Source of the DNA: Ruminococcus sp. zg-924
Lineage (GTDB): Bacteria > Bacillota > Clostridia > Oscillospirales > Acutalibacteraceae
Direction of reading: 5' to 3'
DNA: 64,000 nt
NCBI RefSeq assembly: GCF_024433635.1
Contig: NZ_WNJZ01000002.1
Coordinates: forward strand, 105,765-169,764
A program made the translations under genes and the position numbers. This document shows, piece after piece, positions 61,016 to 64,000 of the stretch. Every line of letters begins with the position of its first letter. The stretch's first letter is position 1. The notes under the pieces were generated by a model, which saw only the letters and a list, made by a program, of their open reading frames with translations, was not told where the DNA came from and ran no database searches.

Positions 61016-62626
61016 ATGAAAGTGTGGCTATATTACAGACTGTCAAAAGATGAAGATACCGAGCTTAACTCATTGACAAATCAGAGGAATATATTAATCG
61101 AATATGCGAAAGCGAACAATCACGAAATCGTAGGCGAGTCCTATGATGATAATGTTTCGGGTATGCACTTCAATCGTGAAGGCATTAATAAAATCTATGA
61201 AGAGGTTGAGAAGAAAAGCTTTGAAACTATACTTGTAAAGGATATGTCACGGCTCGGCAGGCACAAAACTCAGACAGCAATATTTATAGACTACCTAAGG
61301 GAAAACGGAATCAATGTAGTTTCCGTCACTGAAAATCTTGACACAGGAAACGAATCGGACGATTTGATAATCGGCTTCAAAGGCTTGTTCAATGATATGT
61401 ATGCACGAGATATTTCTAAAAAGGTGCGAGCAGGAATGAATCAAAAACTAAAGGACGGTCTTGTCCTGACACCACCGATGGGATATTTTAAGGACAAGAA
61501 TACAAATGAAATAGTTATAGTTGAGGAACACGCAGAAATTGTCCGTAAAATTTTTGATATGTATCTAAGCGGTTACGGCTTCAATGCTATAGCGAAAATT
61601 TTGAACGATGAAGGTGTGAAATCCCCTGCTTACTATCAGAAAAAGCTATTCGGTAAAAATCTCGGCTACAACAAACCCGAAATAGGTAGAAGGTACCTGT
61701 GGGATGACAAAGGTGTCAAGAGAATTCTGGAAAATGAATTTTACATAGGCACTGTGGTTAATCACAAGACCTACAACAATAAAATCAATCACATCAGAAA
61801 GGATATTCCCGAAGAGGAACAATACAGACATGAAAATATTGTACCTGCCATTATCGATGATGATAAGTGGAAGCAGGTACAATTTTTAATCTCAGATAAA
61901 GTTAAAAGAAATATAAGAGCAGGAAGTAACAAACCCTGTCACAGATATGCAGGACTTCTCAAATGCGGCGACTGCGGCTCGTGCTTTGTATGCAAGACGA
62001 GGAAATGGCGTGAACATCCTGATAGGATTGAATATGTCTGCAACGGCTATCACCGATATGGCAAGGAGAATTGCAGTCCGCATAGGGTGAACGAAAGAAA
62101 TCTTGATGAGCTGATATACAAGGAAATTCTTGCGGTTAAGGACTCTGCAATTGAAAATTACAAGTCCATTGAAACCGATGTTAAGAAATGGATGAAGAAG
62201 AAAAACACGGTCAATAACAAGCTGAAAAAGCTGGAAGGTAAACTTGAACAGCGCAGGAGCGACCAAAAAGAGATTCTCCTTGAACGCATTAGGGACAAAG
62301 AACACGCTGAAATCTATACCGAAATGCTTGAAGCCTGCGAAAGAGATATTCAAAAGATAAACGAAGAAATTGAGTCTATCAAGGACTACAATACAACGAT
62401 TAAAAAGCGTAAGTCGGAGTTGAAGAAAACGGTTGACCTGATAGAAGAAATTATCAAAGACGGAGCAATAAGCGACGCAAATTTACGGTTGCTGGTTGAT
62501 GAAATCAAAATATACGAGAACGATAAAAAACTGAGGATAGAAATTAATCTCAAAGCCAAATTCACAAAACATTATGAGATTTACGGAGAAAGTGGTGTGG
62601 AGCATAATCTCAAATTGCAAGGGTAA
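61016..62626 (+). CDS. Large serine recombinase
   Basis: Resolvase domain (about 1-145) with catalytic Ser10 in YYRLSKDE and VKDMSRLGR; a recombinase domain follows, then a zinc ribbon (CGDCG at about 319, VCNGYH and C) and a long coiled coil (about 385-470). 536 aa is normal for TnpX/Tn4451-like integrases of mobilizable elements. It should insert and excise the region-6 element. Attachment sites should flank the element; one end should be just downstream. Confidence 0.92.
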   Translation: MKVWLYYRLSKDEDTELNSLTNQRNILIEYAKANNHEIVGESYDDNVSGMHFNREGINKIYEEVEKKSFETILVKDMSRLGRHKTQTAIFIDYLRENGINVVSVTENLDTGNESDDLIIGFKGLFNDMYARDISKKVRAGMNQKLKDGLVLTPPMGYFKDKNTNEIVIVEEHAEIVRKIFDMYLSGYGFNAIAKILNDEGVKSPAYYQKKLFGKNLGYNKPEIGRRYLWDDKGVKRILENEFYIGTVVNHKTYNNKINHIRKDIPEEEQYRHENIVPAIIDDDKWKQVQFLISDKVKRNIRAGSNKPCHRYAGLLKCGDCGSCFVCKTRKWREHPDRIEYVCNGYHRYGKENCSPHRVNERNLDELIYKEILAVKDSAIENYKSIETDVKKWMKKKNTVNNKLKKLEGKLEQRRSDQKEILLERIRDKEHAEIYTEMLEACERDIQKINEEIESIKDYNTTIKKRKSELKKTVDLIEEIIKDGAISDANLRLLVDEIKIYENDKKLRIEINLKAKFTKHYEIYGESGVEHNLKLQG

Positions 62627-62632
62627 AAATGA

Positions 62633-62747
62633 TTGGCAGACGCACGACCTTGATGATTTTGGAGTTATGATAATTTCATAATTTATCAGAAGCAAATTTG
62701 TAGTAAATATACAAGAAAACTCAACCCAAAGGTTATGCGTCTGCCAA
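62633..62747. repeat. 19-bp inverted repeat downstream of the recombinase
   Basis: TTGGCAGACGCACGACCTT (62633-62651) is inverted at 62729-62747 with two mismatches. The repeats are 77 bases apart with no gene between. They may mark the element end or a recombinase binding site. The rest of the 308-base gap before 62935 holds an AAAAAGC/GCTTTTT hairpin (62769-62797) that could terminate the recombinase transcript; I see nothing more. Confidence 0.5.
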
Positions 62748-62934
62748 GAATTTAAACAAATAAAAATGAAAAAAGCCCAATAAAATCGAGCTTTTTGTGG
62801 TGCAGGTGTTCATAACGGACTTGATTAAAAAGTATTGAAATATCCAGCAGAAACACACATATTTTTCATCCACACATTTGTGTATTTCAAGGTTTCTGCG
62901 TAAAATAAAATTACAGAAACGAGGAAACAAGATT

Positions 62935-63234
62935 ATGTCAAAAATTATGGAAGAATTCTATTACGATAACATCGATCCCAAAGCACGAAGCACAAAGCAG
63001 AACAAAACAGTTCAAAAGCAGATGGAAGTTCTGATGCTCAATGAGGAATTTCTAACCGAAGCACTCACGGATGAAAATAAAAAGAAGTTTCTTGATTTCG
63101 TTAATGCTTGGAGTATTATCAACGGAGAATCGAGTCTTGACAGCTTTATTATGGGATTTCGATTGGGAGCCAACTTTACATACGATACTTTCGTATCAAC
63201 TGAGGCACCGTTTAAGGATTTGTTGAAGGAGTAA
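62935..63234 (+). CDS. DUF6809-type small protein (99 aa)
   Basis: I chose the ATG at 62935 behind GAGGAAAC. Helical and acidic, with FIMGFRLGANFTYDTF. It matches proteins named DUF6809 that occur beside TnpV in Clostridia. Role unknown. Confidence 0.65.
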   Translation: MSKIMEEFYYDNIDPKARSTKQNKTVQKQMEVLMLNEEFLTEALTDENKKKFLDFVNAWSIINGESSLDSFIMGFRLGANFTYDTFVSTEAPFKDLLKE

Positions 63235-63239
63235 AAAAT

Positions 63240-63422
63240 ATGTCAAAGAAGTATTACATAGCTCTTGATGGTTATGAGCGAGGAATAATTATCAACTGCC
63301 TCAATGAAAAGCGAAACAAACTTATTGTAGACGGCAAATACACCAATGTGATTGATGAAGTGTTACTCAAAATCCTTAACGCAAAACAAAAGAATTTCAA
63401 AGTAATTTACAAGGAGGCTTGA
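63240..63422 (+). CDS. Small hypothetical protein, 60 aa
   Basis: Starts 5 bases after the previous gene and begins MSKKYYIALDGYERGIIINC. A frequent neighbour of tnpV in gut Firmicutes elements as I recall it; no function known. Confidence 0.65.
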   Translation: MSKKYYIALDGYERGIIINCLNEKRNKLIVDGKYTNVIDEVLLKILNAKQKNFKVIYKEA

Positions 63423-63424
63423 TT

Positions 63425-63801
63425 ATGGAAAAGCGTATTTACAATGAGCAACATGCATCAGCTTTACATTACAAGGCGATTATTATTTGCCCAATCTTGA
63501 ACTTTCCAAACAAGAAGACAAGCCTATCGGTTTGTGGGAACATTGCCATTTATGTTATATCAAGCGACATAAAAAAGTATTATACACTAACCTTCTAACA
63601 AGCGGTAAACTAAACAGCTACCTTGCTGAACTCTACAAGCAGGCTGAGGATATGTTTCTTTGTATTGTAGAACAGATAGCAGAGCGTGAGGGTGTAACCG
63701 AACAACTCAAAGCTAACAATCAAATGGAATGGGTTGCTCGAATGAATAACATCCGAAGCAAAGCAACAGAACTCGTAAAAAAGGATATGATTTACGTATA
63801 A
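63425..63801 (+). pseudogene. tnpV: tnpV family gene, frameshifted
   Basis: MEKRIYNEQ at 63425 is followed in another frame by ISFTLQGDYYLPNLELSKQE and the rest of a TnpV protein, ending at 63801 (LWEHCHLCYIK, LYTNLLTSGKL, EREGVTEQL). A one-base deletion after GAGCAA would account for the shift. TnpV occurs in Tn4451-like elements; role unclear. It is probably inactive unless read through. Confidence 0.7.
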
Positions 63802-63803
63802 TT

Positions 63804-63846
63804 AAACAGGAGGGAATCTTTAACAAGATTTCTTCCTGTTTCCTTT
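63804..63846 (+). terminator. Terminator after tnpV
   Basis: AAACAGGAGGGAATCTT pairs with AAGATTTCTTCCTGTTT, then CCTTTT. It ends the DUF6809-tnpV transcript. Confidence 0.85.
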
Positions 63847-63925
63847 TAAGTACACATCACGAATTTACATTGTTGTATGTGTTAAAATGATATGAACCAA
63901 TAAAAAGAGAAGTAACTTCAAAATA

Positions 63926-63934
63926 TGGTATAAT
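63926..63934 (+). promoter_or_regulatory. Extended -10 promoter
   Basis: TGGTATAAT is an extended -10 (TGnTATAAT) 42 bases before the ATG at 63976. No -35 stands out. Confidence 0.6.
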
Positions 63935-63975
63935 GGATTAGCTACAAAACATTAACCAAGAAAGAAGTACTTCTC

Positions 63976-64000
63976 ATGAATATATTAACACAAGAAGCAA
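63976..64000 (+). CDS. Start of a probable transposase gene (truncated by the window)
   Basis: Only MNILTQEA is visible. The start resembles IS481-like integrase-domain transposases as I remember them. The call is weak because just eight residues are seen. Confidence 0.35.

Overview
The window is AT-rich, Gram-positive DNA that is almost entirely mobile or accessory. Shine-Dalgarno sites are strong (AGGAGG-like), promoters are TTGACA/TATAAT-like, and the families present (Maff2, PrgI, DUF4315, DUF4366, DUF6076, DUF6809, TnpV, VaFE/SpaA surface proteins) point to a gut Clostridia host, probably Ruminococcus/Oscillospiraceae-like. The genus is inference. I saw no rRNA, tRNA or CRISPR array.

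Region 1 (1-4060, + strand) starts inside a parB-like gene. Small overlapping genes of unknown function follow (secreted/anchored, Cys-rich and membrane proteins), with two decayed genes. Region 2 (4105-7100, - strand) is an AbiEii/AbiEi-like toxin-antitoxin pair with its own consensus promoter, plus two unknown genes. Region 3 (7206-43500, - strand) is the body of an integrative conjugative element or conjugative plasmid. In order of transcription it has: a small gene, a RepA_N-type initiator with 75-bp internal repeats, a 95-aa protein, PcfB/DUF3801, VirD4-type coupling protein, Maff2/VirB2-like pilin, VirB6-like channel, PrgI/VirB3-like, VirB4, an M23-peptidase protein, DUF4315, DUF4366, topoisomerase III, three accessory proteins, two unknowns, a lipoprotein, a sortase-assembled surface pilus (1709-aa NlpC/P60-SpaA-VaFE adhesin, pilin, class C sortase), and a 2430-aa P-loop/methylase/helicase protein.

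Region 4 (43640-50345) starts with a 5'-truncated leucine-rich-repeat gene, which marks a probable junction. It continues with a defence-like cluster: a UDG-fold protein with a WYL regulator, a standalone DnaB-type helicase and a DUF4365 nuclease-like protein. Region 5 (50386-55380) is a same-strand run of eight small enzymes (methyltransferase, VOC, five GNAT/NAT acetyltransferases, M24-fold protein). Region 6 (55530-62750) looks like a mobilizable element: sigma-like factor and DUF6076 gene, divergent RecA-like ATPase, GC-rich inverted repeats (probable oriT), MobC, relaxase with a second gene nested in another frame, and a large serine recombinase. It has no transfer channel of its own. Region 7 (62935-64000) holds DUF6809, a 60-aa protein, a frameshifted tnpV and the start of a transposase-like gene.

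The most interesting signal is a shared C-terminal tail of about 30 residues, with core [ILM]-[STN]-[RA]-x-x-[IL]-[KM]-x-N-A-x-x-I-[SA] followed by a Lys/Gln/Asn/Arg-rich end. It ends six otherwise unrelated proteins of regions 2-3: the AbiEii-like toxin, the 91-aa protein, the ArdA-like tandem-repeat protein, the 612-aa coiled-coil protein, the 140-aa protein beside topB, and the PcfB homologue. Two copies share an identical 61-bp DNA stretch. I infer a portable tag, possibly a signal for recruitment to or export by the conjugation machinery. This is untested.
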